Below, one piece after another: positions 7,919-18,236 of a stretch of 64,000 bases of DNA (the stretch's first letter is position 1; each line of letters starts with the position of its first letter). The notes beneath the pieces were generated by a model. It saw only the letters and a program-made list of their open reading frames with translations. It did no database searches and was not told where the DNA came from. The stretch is from positions 1 to 64,000 of the forward strand of contig CAMDFX010000007.1 in the NCBI GenBank assembly GCA_945897805.1, read 5' to 3'. This stretch comes from Chryseobacterium gleum. GTDB taxonomy: Bacteria > Bacteroidota > Bacteroidia > Flavobacteriales_D > Crocinitomicaceae. The position numbers were made by a program, and so were the translations under genes.

Positions 7919-10140
7919 TTTTTGCCTTTGTTTTTGTTTCGCTTTTTTCATTTGGACAAAATGATTTGTCTAATTATTTGAAATTTGCAGAAGCGCAATA
8001 TCAAAAAGGAGATTATATATATGCCCTTGAATATTATCAAAAAGCATTGGCTTTAGATTCCCAAACAGTGAATATTTTATGGAAATATGCCGAAACACAA
8101 AGGGCTTATAAAGATTACCGCAAAGCAGAATTTTACTATCAAAAAGTATACGAAAAAGAAGAGGCAACACTTTTTCCTTCAAGTTTGATGCAATTGGGTT
8201 TGATGCAAAAACAAAATGGAAAGTATGACTTAGCGATTGAAACTTTCAAAAAAGCGAAGAAAAAATATGCCAAAGACAAAAAAGGTTATTTGTATCTGAA
8301 ATCCAAAAGGGAATTAGAATCTTGTCTTTGGGCCAAAACGGCAATAAAAGATTCTACAGAATATACAATCAGTCAACTTCCAATAACAGTTAATTCTCCT
8401 AATTCAGAGTTTGGACACAATATTTTTAATGGTAAATTATTCTTCTCTTCACTCCGAGGTGATTCAATTCATGACAACGAAGAGGTTTATTCAACTGAAT
8501 ATAAAACAAGACTTTACGCTTCGAAGTATGCGAATCAGAATTATGCTAAAAATGAAATAATTAAAGATTTAATTGTCGAAAAATTCAATACTGGAAATGG
8601 AACTTTTTCACTTGACGGCAATCGATTTTATTTTAGCTTGTGCAAGGATGAAGGTTATAATTACAAATGTAAAATCATGGTTGCCAACTATAAAAATGGT
8701 AAATGGTCATCCATGGACACTTTGGGTGATATAATTAATCAGCCTGGGGCAAACACCAGTATGCCCTTTATCGGGAAAGTTGACAACGAAGAAGTCTTGT
8801 TCTTTTCTTCTGATCGAAGCGGTGGAGAAGGAGGCATGGATATTTGCTATAGCTATATCAAAAATGGCAATCAATTTGGAAAAGTTCAAATGTACAAAGT
8901 TGGAAATTCTCCTGACAACGAATTGAGCCCATTTTACGATGAAAAAACCAAAAATCTTTATTTTTCATCTTCTTGGCATGATGGTTTTGGTGGATATGAT
9001 GTTTTTTCAGCCAAATTAGTCAATGGAAAATTTGACAAACCAGTCAATCTCGGATTACCAACAAATAGTCCCGCAAATGACACTTATTATTTTGTTCATG
9101 GAGATACAAATTATGTTTCTAGTAATAGATTAGGCGTATTTTACAGTAAAAATCCAACTTGTTGCAGTGATATTTTTTCTTTGAATAAACCATTAAAAGC
9201 AAATCCAGTAACGCCTAAGGAAACCATTACAGAATTAAATAAAAGATTGCCTTTAACTTTGTATTTCCACAATGATTGGCCAGATCCAAAAACTTTAGCA
9301 TCCACTACAAAAATTAATTACATAGATAATTACCATGATTATATTGCACTAATTCCTACTTACAAAAAGGAATATTCCAGCGGTTTATCAGGCGCTAAAA
9401 TTATTGATGCACAAGAAGATATTGAAAATTTTTTTACAGAATATGTCGATCAAGGGGTGAAAGATTTGGAAATTTTTCGTGATTTAATGCTTGATGAATT
9501 GCAAAAAGGAACGTCTTTAGAACTAACGATCAAAGGTTTTGCGAGTCCACTTGCGAAGACAGAATACAACGTAAATTTAACCAAAAGGAGAATTGCATCT
9601 TTGGTAAATTATCTGGGTGAATATAATGGTGGTATTTTTAAACCCTATCTTATCGATAAAGCTACAAATGGCGCAAAAATTTTAATCAAAGAAGTGCCTT
9701 TCGGAGAATATACAGCAGGTAAATTAGTGAGCGATAATCCAAATGATCAAAAAAATTCTGTCTACTCACGCGCGGCTTCGTTAGAGAGAAAAATTGAAAT
9801 TCAAAGTATTAGTATTATTTCTTTCGATTCATTAGTTGTGCTAAAAGCCAATATGCAAATTCAAAATTTGGGTAAAATAAATGCAAATGCGACTCAGATT
9901 CGTGTTTTCAAAATAACAAATACAAGCGATAAAGTGGTTCATTTTGCAGCAAGCGAAATTCCTTGTACTTGCAATAAAGTAGAAATTGCAAAAAACACCC
10001 TAAACCCCGGTGAAACAACCGATGTCAAAGTATCCTTTGATCCAAAAGGATACGTTGGAAATGTTGTGAAATCAATTTATTTGCAAACACAAGAATCGAC
10101 GCTCAAAACAAGGTTGGTCTTGACTGCCGAAGTAAATTAG
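7900..10140 (+). CDS. TPR-PD40-OmpA family lipoprotein-like secretion protein with extra C-terminal DUF1573-like domain
   Basis: The architecture resembles PorE, the peptidoglycan-anchoring part of T9SS. A signal peptide (to about FSFGQ, residue 20) is followed by TPR repeats at about 28-110, PD40/beta-propeller strands at about 165-410 (FFSSDRSGGEGGMDI, LYFSSSWHDGFGGYDVFS), and an OmpA-like region at about 540-640 (TIKGFASPLAKTEYNVNL, then KRRIASLVNYL). The last 90 residues (about 655-746) look like a DUF1573 Ig-like module with IPCTCNKVEI and LNPGETTDVKVSFDPKG. That module is not part of standard PorE. No Cys lies directly after the signal peptide, so it is probably not a lipoprotein. Confidence 0.85.
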   Translation: MSRLYIIFAFVFVSLFSFGQNDLSNYLKFAEAQYQKGDYIYALEYYQKALALDSQTVNILWKYAETQRAYKDYRKAEFYYQKVYEKEEATLFPSSLMQLGLMQKQNGKYDLAIETFKKAKKKYAKDKKGYLYLKSKRELESCLWAKTAIKDSTEYTISQLPITVNSPNSEFGHNIFNGKLFFSSLRGDSIHDNEEVYSTEYKTRLYASKYANQNYAKNEIIKDLIVEKFNTGNGTFSLDGNRFYFSLCKDEGYNYKCKIMVANYKNGKWSSMDTLGDIINQPGANTSMPFIGKVDNEEVLFFSSDRSGGEGGMDICYSYIKNGNQFGKVQMYKVGNSPDNELSPFYDEKTKNLYFSSSWHDGFGGYDVFSAKLVNGKFDKPVNLGLPTNSPANDTYYFVHGDTNYVSSNRLGVFYSKNPTCCSDIFSLNKPLKANPVTPKETITELNKRLPLTLYFHNDWPDPKTLASTTKINYIDNYHDYIALIPTYKKEYSSGLSGAKIIDAQEDIENFFTEYVDQGVKDLEIFRDLMLDELQKGTSLELTIKGFASPLAKTEYNVNLTKRRIASLVNYLGEYNGGIFKPYLIDKATNGAKILIKEVPFGEYTAGKLVSDNPNDQKNSVYSRAASLERKIEIQSISIISFDSLVVLKANMQIQNLGKINANATQIRVFKITNTSDKVVHFAASEIPCTCNKVEIAKNTLNPGETTDVKVSFDPKGYVGNVVKSIYLQTQESTLKTRLVLTAEVN

Positions 10141-10365
10141 TTGATTAGTTTCGAAATAAGCAATTAATTTAACAATCAAGAACAGCCCCGTTTTCAAAAT
10201 ATTGATTCCGTTTTTTTCAAAGCATAAGTCCATTCATTTTGAATTAACAAAAAATAAATTTTAAAAATATTTGTAAGTAAGTATTTGTTTGGGTAAATTT
10301 GTTAACTACTATTTTACTAGTAATATTTATTTTGAAAGACATTGATTGTTTAATATTAAAAAATT

Positions 10366-13182
10366 ATGTTAAAGCTTAAATTTTATTCTCGAATTGGATT
10401 ATTTGTATTTGGACTACTAATTAATAATTATAACGTTGTAGCTCAGTGCACAAATACGGCTGCTTTTGCTTCTGCTACTGCACCAACAACGGTTACAACT
10501 CAACAAATTTCAGGTTGTTCTTATCAAAGTGAATATTCTACAATTAATGGTGTACAAGCAGTTACATTATATTCTTGTAATTATCTATTATCTGGTGTTT
10601 CTAACGGTTATATTACTATTCATCAAGGAACTTTTAATGGACCTGTTGTTGGTTCTGGCCCTGCACCTTTAACTTGGACTTCAACAATTGCAGGTACTTA
10701 TTATGCCCATTGGAATGTTGATGCTTCTTGTTTAACTCTCACGTCTTGTGGGGTTTCGTCAATTACATATATTGGTCCAGCAAGTGCTTGCACGAATCCA
10801 ATTATTGCAGGCTCTACAGTTTCTACTCCAGCAAATGCTTGTCCTTCACAAAATATTAATTTATCGCTAAATGGCGCTACTTTAGCAAGTGGAATTTCTT
10901 ATCAATGGCAATCTTCAACTGATGGTGTTTCGTTTACAGATATTGCTGGGGCAACAAATTCATCATATTCAACAACACAATCAACGACGGTTTTCTACCA
11001 ATGTGTCTTAATTTGCAGTGCTGGTTCAACCTCAACTTCCACACCAGTGCAAGTAGATATGAATGCATACTACGATTGTTATTGTACACCTGCACCAACA
11101 AGTACAGATGGTTCTGGCATTACCAACGTAACTTACGGGACAGTAAATAATACAACTGTAGGAGAGCCCGGAGGATATGCAGATTATTCAAGTTTTTCTT
11201 CAGATTACAATCAAAATGATTTAGTAACATTAGACATTACTTATTCTACAGGATATACTTACAATACTAAAATTTGGGTAGACTGGAATGACAATGGTTC
11301 CTTTGCTGATGCGGGAGAAGAAATGTACACAGGTGTTTCTTTAGCCCTTAATCCTTCGACATTAAATACAAGTTTCACGATTCCTGCGAACGCGCCTGCT
11401 GGACCACATCGAATGAGAATTGGCGGCTGTGATATTTCTACACCGATTCCATGCTACACGGGTTCTTGGGGTTCTTATGAAGATTATTCATTGAATATTT
11501 TAGGAAGTTGTAACCCAATCAGTATCGTAAATCCAGGAAGTCAATCAGTGTGTTCATCCTACACTTTGCCTGCAATAGCGGAAGTCACTCCTTCAGGAAA
11601 CGCCGATTTGACAATGAATTATTACGATGGACCAGGTGGTACAGGAAATGTTGTGGTTGGACCAATCACTTCAACGCAAACAATTTATGCCTATGGATCC
11701 TCTTCAGGCGGAGCTTGTTTTGACGATCAAGTTTTTACGATTACAGTAAATCTGCCTAACACAGGAATTGATACTCAGGTTGCTTGCGGTGCTTATACTT
11801 GGATAAATGGGGTAACCTATACAGCAAACAACAACACTGCAACTTACACATTAACAAATGTTTTGGGTTGTGACTCGATTGTGACCTTAAATTTAACTTT
11901 TACTTCGTCAAATACAGGGATTGATATTCAAAATTCTTGTCTTACATATACTTGGATAAATGGCGTAACATATACAGCAAATAATAACAGTGCAACTTAC
12001 ACATTGACAAATATTTATGGTTGTGATTCGATTGTTACTTTAAATTTAACTATTAATTCGCCCAATACAGGGATTGATATTCAAAGTGCTTGTGTCACAT
12101 ATACTTGGATAAATGGACAAACATATACAACCAACAACAATACCGCAACATTTACATTGCAAAATATTTATGGTTGTGACTCAATCGTTACCTTAAATCT
12201 AACTATTTTTTCACCTAATACTGGAGTTGATGTTCAATCATCTTGTGGACCATACACTTGGATAAATGGCGTAACATATTCTACTAACAACAATACGGCA
12301 ACATACACTTTAACGAATATTTTTGGTTGTGATTCGATTGTGACGTTGAATCTCACAATTGCTTCGGCTGCTATCACTGCAAATGGAAATACAACTTTTT
12401 GTCAAAATCAAAATGTAGTTTTGCAATCATCTTCGACAACTGGAAATCTATGGTCAAATGGTGCTACTTCTCCAACAATTACAGTGACTACTCCTGGCAA
12501 TTACTCAGTTACAATCACCAATACTTTGGGTTGTGTTACTACTTCAAATACTATAAATGTTGTGGTTAATCCATTACCAAATGTTTCTGCAGGTCCAGAT
12601 CAAACTTTTTGTGCCGGCACGATAACTTCTTTGTCTGGTGCTGGAGCTCAAACATATACATGGAACAATGGTATTACCAACAATCAAACTTTTATACCAA
12701 ATACAAATCTTAATTGTATTGTTACTGGGACAGATGCAAATGGATGCACCGCTACAGATGCAATGTTTATTACTGTAAATCAGCCTACTTATTACACAAT
12801 TATTGGATCAGCGATTACGTCTTTCACATTGAACGGTCAAACTTACAACCAAACTGGCGTTTACACGCAAACATTTCAAAATGCCCTTGGCTGTGACTCG
12901 ATTATTACTTTAGATTTATCTATGAATTATTTGGGATTATCAGAAAGTGAACAAGTTTCATTCAGTGTTTTTCCAAATCCAACAAATGATATTTTAAATA
13001 TTCAGTTTTTGGGTGATGTGACAAGTACATCATTCGAAATAATTGATTTACAAGGAAGAAAAGTAACCGAAGGAGCTGTTAATTCAACAAATACCAAAAT
13101 CGATTTAACTGAAATCCAAGCAGGGAATTATTTCCTAAAACTAGGTATTTCAAATAGGAAAATTCAGTTTATGAAATTGTAA
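10366..13182 (+). CDS. Large T9SS-secreted surface protein with GEVED domain and 51-residue repeats
   Basis: The 938-residue protein is built for export by T9SS: a signal peptide ending VVAQ (about residue 27), and a C-terminal type A sorting domain (about 865-938) with VFPNPTNDILNIQF, DLQGRKV and GNYFLKL. Between them lie Ig-like or PKD-like segments, a GEVED domain at about 265-382 (IWVDWNDNGSFADAGEEM, RMRIGG), and four 51-residue repeats (about 465-668). A partial fifth copy occurs near 805-855 (ALGCDSIITLDLS). Cys, Asn and Thr are enriched, as in flavobacterial adhesins. The ligand is unknown. It follows the secretion gene pair by 225 bases, in which I see no gene. Confidence 0.9.
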   Translation: MLKLKFYSRIGLFVFGLLINNYNVVAQCTNTAAFASATAPTTVTTQQISGCSYQSEYSTINGVQAVTLYSCNYLLSGVSNGYITIHQGTFNGPVVGSGPAPLTWTSTIAGTYYAHWNVDASCLTLTSCGVSSITYIGPASACTNPIIAGSTVSTPANACPSQNINLSLNGATLASGISYQWQSSTDGVSFTDIAGATNSSYSTTQSTTVFYQCVLICSAGSTSTSTPVQVDMNAYYDCYCTPAPTSTDGSGITNVTYGTVNNTTVGEPGGYADYSSFSSDYNQNDLVTLDITYSTGYTYNTKIWVDWNDNGSFADAGEEMYTGVSLALNPSTLNTSFTIPANAPAGPHRMRIGGCDISTPIPCYTGSWGSYEDYSLNILGSCNPISIVNPGSQSVCSSYTLPAIAEVTPSGNADLTMNYYDGPGGTGNVVVGPITSTQTIYAYGSSSGGACFDDQVFTITVNLPNTGIDTQVACGAYTWINGVTYTANNNTATYTLTNVLGCDSIVTLNLTFTSSNTGIDIQNSCLTYTWINGVTYTANNNSATYTLTNIYGCDSIVTLNLTINSPNTGIDIQSACVTYTWINGQTYTTNNNTATFTLQNIYGCDSIVTLNLTIFSPNTGVDVQSSCGPYTWINGVTYSTNNNTATYTLTNIFGCDSIVTLNLTIASAAITANGNTTFCQNQNVVLQSSSTTGNLWSNGATSPTITVTTPGNYSVTITNTLGCVTTSNTINVVVNPLPNVSAGPDQTFCAGTITSLSGAGAQTYTWNNGITNNQTFIPNTNLNCIVTGTDANGCTATDAMFITVNQPTYYTIIGSAITSFTLNGQTYNQTGVYTQTFQNALGCDSIITLDLSMNYLGLSESEQVSFSVFPNPTNDILNIQFLGDVTSTSFEIIDLQGRKVTEGAVNSTNTKIDLTEIQAGNYFLKLGISNRKIQFMKL
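11758..12369 (+). repeat. Four tandem in-frame 153-bp repeats
   Basis: Copies begin at 11758, 11911, 12064 and 12217 with exact 153-bp spacing. Each encodes about 51 residues around YTWINGVTYT, NNNTATYTLTN and GCDSIVTLNLT. The copies differ at many silent sites, so they are not a recent expansion. Confidence 0.95.
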
Positions 13183-13211
13183 AGCATATTCTACAAATTA
13201 ATTCTTTTAGG

Positions 13212-13243
13212 AAGAGTGCTAATCATGGCACTCTTTTTTTTTG
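13212..13243 (+). terminator. Intrinsic terminator after the T9SS cargo gene
   Basis: An 8-bp stem AAGAGTGC/GCACTCTT with an 8-base loop is followed by a long T run. It sits 30 bases after the stop codon. Confidence 0.9.
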
Positions 13244-13310
13244 AGAAAATGTAAGCAATAATCTATAAAATTAATTTTCAAGTGAATTTCTTGTAATTTT
13301 ACAACGCGAT

Positions 13311-14714
13311 ATGGAAAAGCCAAAGAGAATATTATTTTTAGATTTAATGCGTGTTTTGGCACTCTTCATGATGATTCAAGGCCATACAACGTATGATTTT
13401 TTAGATTTATCTATCAGAGAGGGAGGAAGCGCGGGCATTAAACTTTGGACAAGTTTTAGAGGTTATACTGCGCCATTTTTTATGCTCGTTTCCGGCGCAG
13501 TCTTTACATTTTTGATGCTTTCTCAGGAAAAGTCTGATGGCTCTAATCCGCGAGTAAAAGCTGGAGCTAAAAGAATTGTCACACTCTTATTTTGGGGATA
13601 TTTTTTGAATTTCCCAATATATGTGATAGGCAAATTTTTCACCAAAGATGGATTAGATCAATTTTTGAATGTGGGAATTGCAGAGACATTGACAACTATT
13701 TTTGGTGTTTCTATTGTCCTTTTAATTTACAAAACGCTTACCAATGAAAAAGAAGATTCAAGAAAGAGTTTACTGAAACAAATTTTTAGAGAAGGCGCTT
13801 TGAAACATACTAATTTTCGCGAAGCTTTGTTTAACAAAGACTTTTTTCAAGAAGAAGAAAGAAAAAAACGATTATACAGCTCTTTCTTTTACGGTGTTTT
13901 AATCAGTATTCCTTTTTTAGTAATCTCAAATTTGTTGACCATTGAAGAAAAACAACGCGCACTAAGAGTGGATGTTTTGCATATCATCGCCATCGGTCTT
14001 TTGACTGTAATGTTTGTCTATTTCATTTCTAGGCACATCAAAGGAATAATGGCTTTTTTGTTTTTTGTATTGATGATTGTTATCATTGCTTCATATCCAA
14101 TGTTGCACAATGTTGATTTATCTGAATTACCGATTTTTGTGGCGCCTTTTTTAAATGATTTTGGTACTAAATCGATGTTTCCGCTCACGCCTTGGTTGGC
14201 CTACATTTTTGGTGGCGCTTTGCTAGGAATTTGGCTTTCAATCGAAATTAAAAAAGACAATTTTGAACACGCAATTGGCTTTAAATTGGGAGCCATTGGT
14301 TTAAGTTTCTTGCTGCTTTCTCGCTTGGGAAATCAGTTTGAAATATATTTATACGGCAGAAGTTATTTCTGGCATGACAGTCCAAATTTGATTTATCATA
14401 GAATTGGTGTCGTTTTGTGCGTCGGCGCGATCATGGCTTTTTTGAGTTTGGTAGTGAAAGATTTGCCTAAATTCATGAAACAAATGAGTAGAAATACGCT
14501 TTGGTTGTATGTTGGTCATTTGATTGTAATTTATCAAATCGTCAAACCAATTATTGGCTACAATACACGTTTTAGTTTACCAATCACGATTTTGTGCGTG
14601 ATAACTATGTTTATTCTAATGTATATTCAAACAAGAATAATTATCTTTTTTCAAGGCAAAGGAGGATATTTTGCTTGGGTGAAAACACTTGCAAAAAAGA
14701 AAGAAAAAGCATGA
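13311..14714 (+). CDS. DUF1624 / heparan-glucosaminide acetyltransferase-like integral membrane protein
   Basis: This multi-pass membrane protein of 467 residues has about ten hydrophobic helices. The N-terminus (FLDLMRVLALFMMIQGHTTY, then PFFMLVSGAVFTFL) carries the conserved His and Ser-Gly pattern shared by DUF1624 and related membrane acyltransferases that move acyl groups across membranes. Its substrate is unknown. A long loop with charged residues lies around residues 145-190. A TAATTTTA near-consensus -7 box at 13294-13301 places transcription only a few bases before the ATG. Confidence 0.75.
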   Translation: MEKPKRILFLDLMRVLALFMMIQGHTTYDFLDLSIREGGSAGIKLWTSFRGYTAPFFMLVSGAVFTFLMLSQEKSDGSNPRVKAGAKRIVTLLFWGYFLNFPIYVIGKFFTKDGLDQFLNVGIAETLTTIFGVSIVLLIYKTLTNEKEDSRKSLLKQIFREGALKHTNFREALFNKDFFQEEERKKRLYSSFFYGVLISIPFLVISNLLTIEEKQRALRVDVLHIIAIGLLTVMFVYFISRHIKGIMAFLFFVLMIVIIASYPMLHNVDLSELPIFVAPFLNDFGTKSMFPLTPWLAYIFGGALLGIWLSIEIKKDNFEHAIGFKLGAIGLSFLLLSRLGNQFEIYLYGRSYFWHDSPNLIYHRIGVVLCVGAIMAFLSLVVKDLPKFMKQMSRNTLWLYVGHLIVIYQIVKPIIGYNTRFSLPITILCVITMFILMYIQTRIIIFFQGKGGYFAWVKTLAKKKEKA

Positions 14715-14739
14715 TTTTTAGCTTTAATTTCTAGATAAT

Positions 14740-14772
14740 ATGAGAATATTGATAATTAAATTTTCAGTGTGA
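14740..14772 (+). other. Ten-codon open frame resembling a glycosyltransferase-9 N-terminus
   Basis: ATG at 14740 opens the frame MRILIIKFSV and then stops at TGA (14770-14772). Family 9 heptosyltransferases commonly begin MRILIIKFSxxGD. It overlaps the start of a true family 9 gene in another frame. It may be a leftover of a deleted tandem gene, a leader peptide, or chance. Confidence 0.3.
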
Positions 14773-15740
14773 AAAGATTTTTAATAATTCAGACGGCTTT
14801 TTTAGGAGATGTAATTTTAGCAACGCCTGTGGTTTCTGAATTAGCCAGGATTTATCCAGGTGCTAAAATAGATGTGCTTGTAAGGAAAGGGAATGAAAGT
14901 TTACTTTCTAATAATCTTAAAATTGATGAAGTTTTAATTTTAGACAAGAAAGCACCGAAATTTAAAACGCTAAAAAATCTTCTCAAAATAATTAGATCTA
15001 AAAAGTATGATGAAATAATCAACCTCCACCGTTTTGCCAGTTCAGGATTTTTAACTGCTTGTTCAGGAGCTAAATCTAAAATAGGTTTTGATAAAAATCC
15101 ATTTTCATTTGTCTATTCTCTTAAAATTAAACATTTGATGAATGGCCAACATGAAGTTGAGAGAAATCTGAGTTGTATCGCTCATCATGGAGCAAAATCA
15201 CTTGTCAAGCCTGAATTGTTTCCGAGTGATTCAGATTACCAAAAAGTTGGTGTATTGCAAAATCAAAAATATTATTGTTTAGCACCCGCATCTATTTGGT
15301 TTACAAAGCAATTACCTGTATCAAAATGGATTGAATTAGCTGCATTGCTGTCAAAAGAAGGAAAAGTCTATTTAATCGGTGGACCAAATGATAGAGAATT
15401 ATTTGAAACGGTAAAATTAAGTGTGAATAATTCAAATTGTGAAAATCTGGCTGGAGATTTCTCCTTTTTAGAATCTGCTGCTCTTATGCAAAAAGCACGA
15501 AGAAATTATGTCAATGATTCTGGGCCGATGCATATTTGTTCTGCAATGAATGCACCAACAACGGCATTTTATTGTTCAACTATTCCAAAGTTCGGTTTTG
15601 GGCCACTGGCTGATGATGCTGAAACAATAGAAACAGACCTTGATTTAACTTGCAGACCGTGTGGATTGCATGGTTTTAAAGTTTGTCCAAAAAATCATTT
15701 TGATTGCGGAAATTCTATTAAGCTAAATGTGAAGCATTAA
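14769..15740 (+). CDS. Glycosyltransferase family 9 (heptosyltransferase-like)
   Basis: The family transfers heptose or related sugars to the lipopolysaccharide core on the cytoplasmic face. The N-terminal Rossmann strand and donor-side loop LIIQTAFLGDVILATPV is characteristic. The second half has YCLAPASIWFTKQLP, LIGGPNDRELF and NDSGPMHICSAMNAPT, the last being the family's donor-site block. Several Cys residues cluster at the C-terminus (CRPCGLHGFKVCPKNHFDC), a common feature of this family. The 323-residue frame starts at GTG 14769, so ATG is not used. The acceptor is unknown. Confidence 0.87.
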   Translation: MKRFLIIQTAFLGDVILATPVVSELARIYPGAKIDVLVRKGNESLLSNNLKIDEVLILDKKAPKFKTLKNLLKIIRSKKYDEIINLHRFASSGFLTACSGAKSKIGFDKNPFSFVYSLKIKHLMNGQHEVERNLSCIAHHGAKSLVKPELFPSDSDYQKVGVLQNQKYYCLAPASIWFTKQLPVSKWIELAALLSKEGKVYLIGGPNDRELFETVKLSVNNSNCENLAGDFSFLESAALMQKARRNYVNDSGPMHICSAMNAPTTAFYCSTIPKFGFGPLADDAETIETDLDLTCRPCGLHGFKVCPKNHFDCGNSIKLNVKH

Positions 15741-15835
15741 CCAATTTAAATTATTGATTATTAATTTATCGTGTCCATTTACTTTCTCGTTTAAGGAACA
15801 AATTATTTTAGTCGGACGATAATTCAAATCAATTC

Positions 15836-17540
<1,705 letters not shown>

Positions 17541-17558
17541 ATTGAAATCTAATTAGTG

Positions 17559-18236
17559 ATGAAAGGATTTGAAGAATTTTTAAAACCAACCACTTTTTTA
17601 GATTTTAATCATTCAATATTTGATCATTTTTTTGATTCAATGCCAGATTATGATGATTCTAAAAAAGTCGCAATTTGGTTGTATTATCAAGTGAGAGATC
17701 GATTTCTTTACGATCCTTATCACTTGAATTTGAATTCGGAAGCATTACTGGCAAGTTCAATTTTTACTAGAAATAGAGCTTGGTGCGTAGAAAAATCAAT
17801 TGTTTTAGCTGCTTTAGCAAGAAAGAAAAATATTCCTTCGAAACTTGGTTTTGCCATTGTTACAAACCACATCGGAGTTGATAAATTAACAAGCTATTTA
17901 AAAAGGCCAGAAATCGTTTTTCATGGCTATGTTTCTCTCTATTTAGAAGGAAATTGGGTGAAATGTACGCCGGCTTTTGACCAAAGGATTTGTCGCATTT
18001 CTCAAGTTGTACCCTTAGATTTTGATGGTGAAAATGATTCGCTTTTTCAAGCTTTCCATGGAGATAAAAAATTCATGCAATACAATCATTTTTATGGCGA
18101 ATTTACAGATTTACCTATTGAACTGATGCATACTGAAATGGAAAATCACTATCCTCATTTGTTCCAATCTGAGTATAATACAAGGGATTTTTCTTTCAAA
18201 TATGATCCGAAATTCGCAAAATCAGGATTGCTGTAA
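17559..18236 (+). CDS. Transglutaminase-like domain protein
   Basis: This 225-residue cytoplasmic-type protein has a papain-like transglutaminase core. The likely catalytic triad is Cys in NRAWCVEKS, His in FHGYVSLYLEG and Asp in TPAFDQR, with the usual spacing. Bacterial members act as peptidases or cross-linking enzymes, and the substrate here is unknown. ATG at 17559 follows a GTG at 17556; either could start. It overlaps the 3' end of the opposite-strand TPR gene by 15 bases. Confidence 0.78.
   Translation: MKGFEEFLKPTTFLDFNHSIFDHFFDSMPDYDDSKKVAIWLYYQVRDRFLYDPYHLNLNSEALLASSIFTRNRAWCVEKSIVLAALARKKNIPSKLGFAIVTNHIGVDKLTSYLKRPEIVFHGYVSLYLEGNWVKCTPAFDQRICRISQVVPLDFDGENDSLFQAFHGDKKFMQYNHFYGEFTDLPIELMHTEMENHYPHLFQSEYNTRDFSFKYDPKFAKSGLL

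Noticed and set aside
11758-12369. CRISPR array
   Set aside because: The 153-bp period is protein-coding and in frame, with no short identical repeats and unique spacers.
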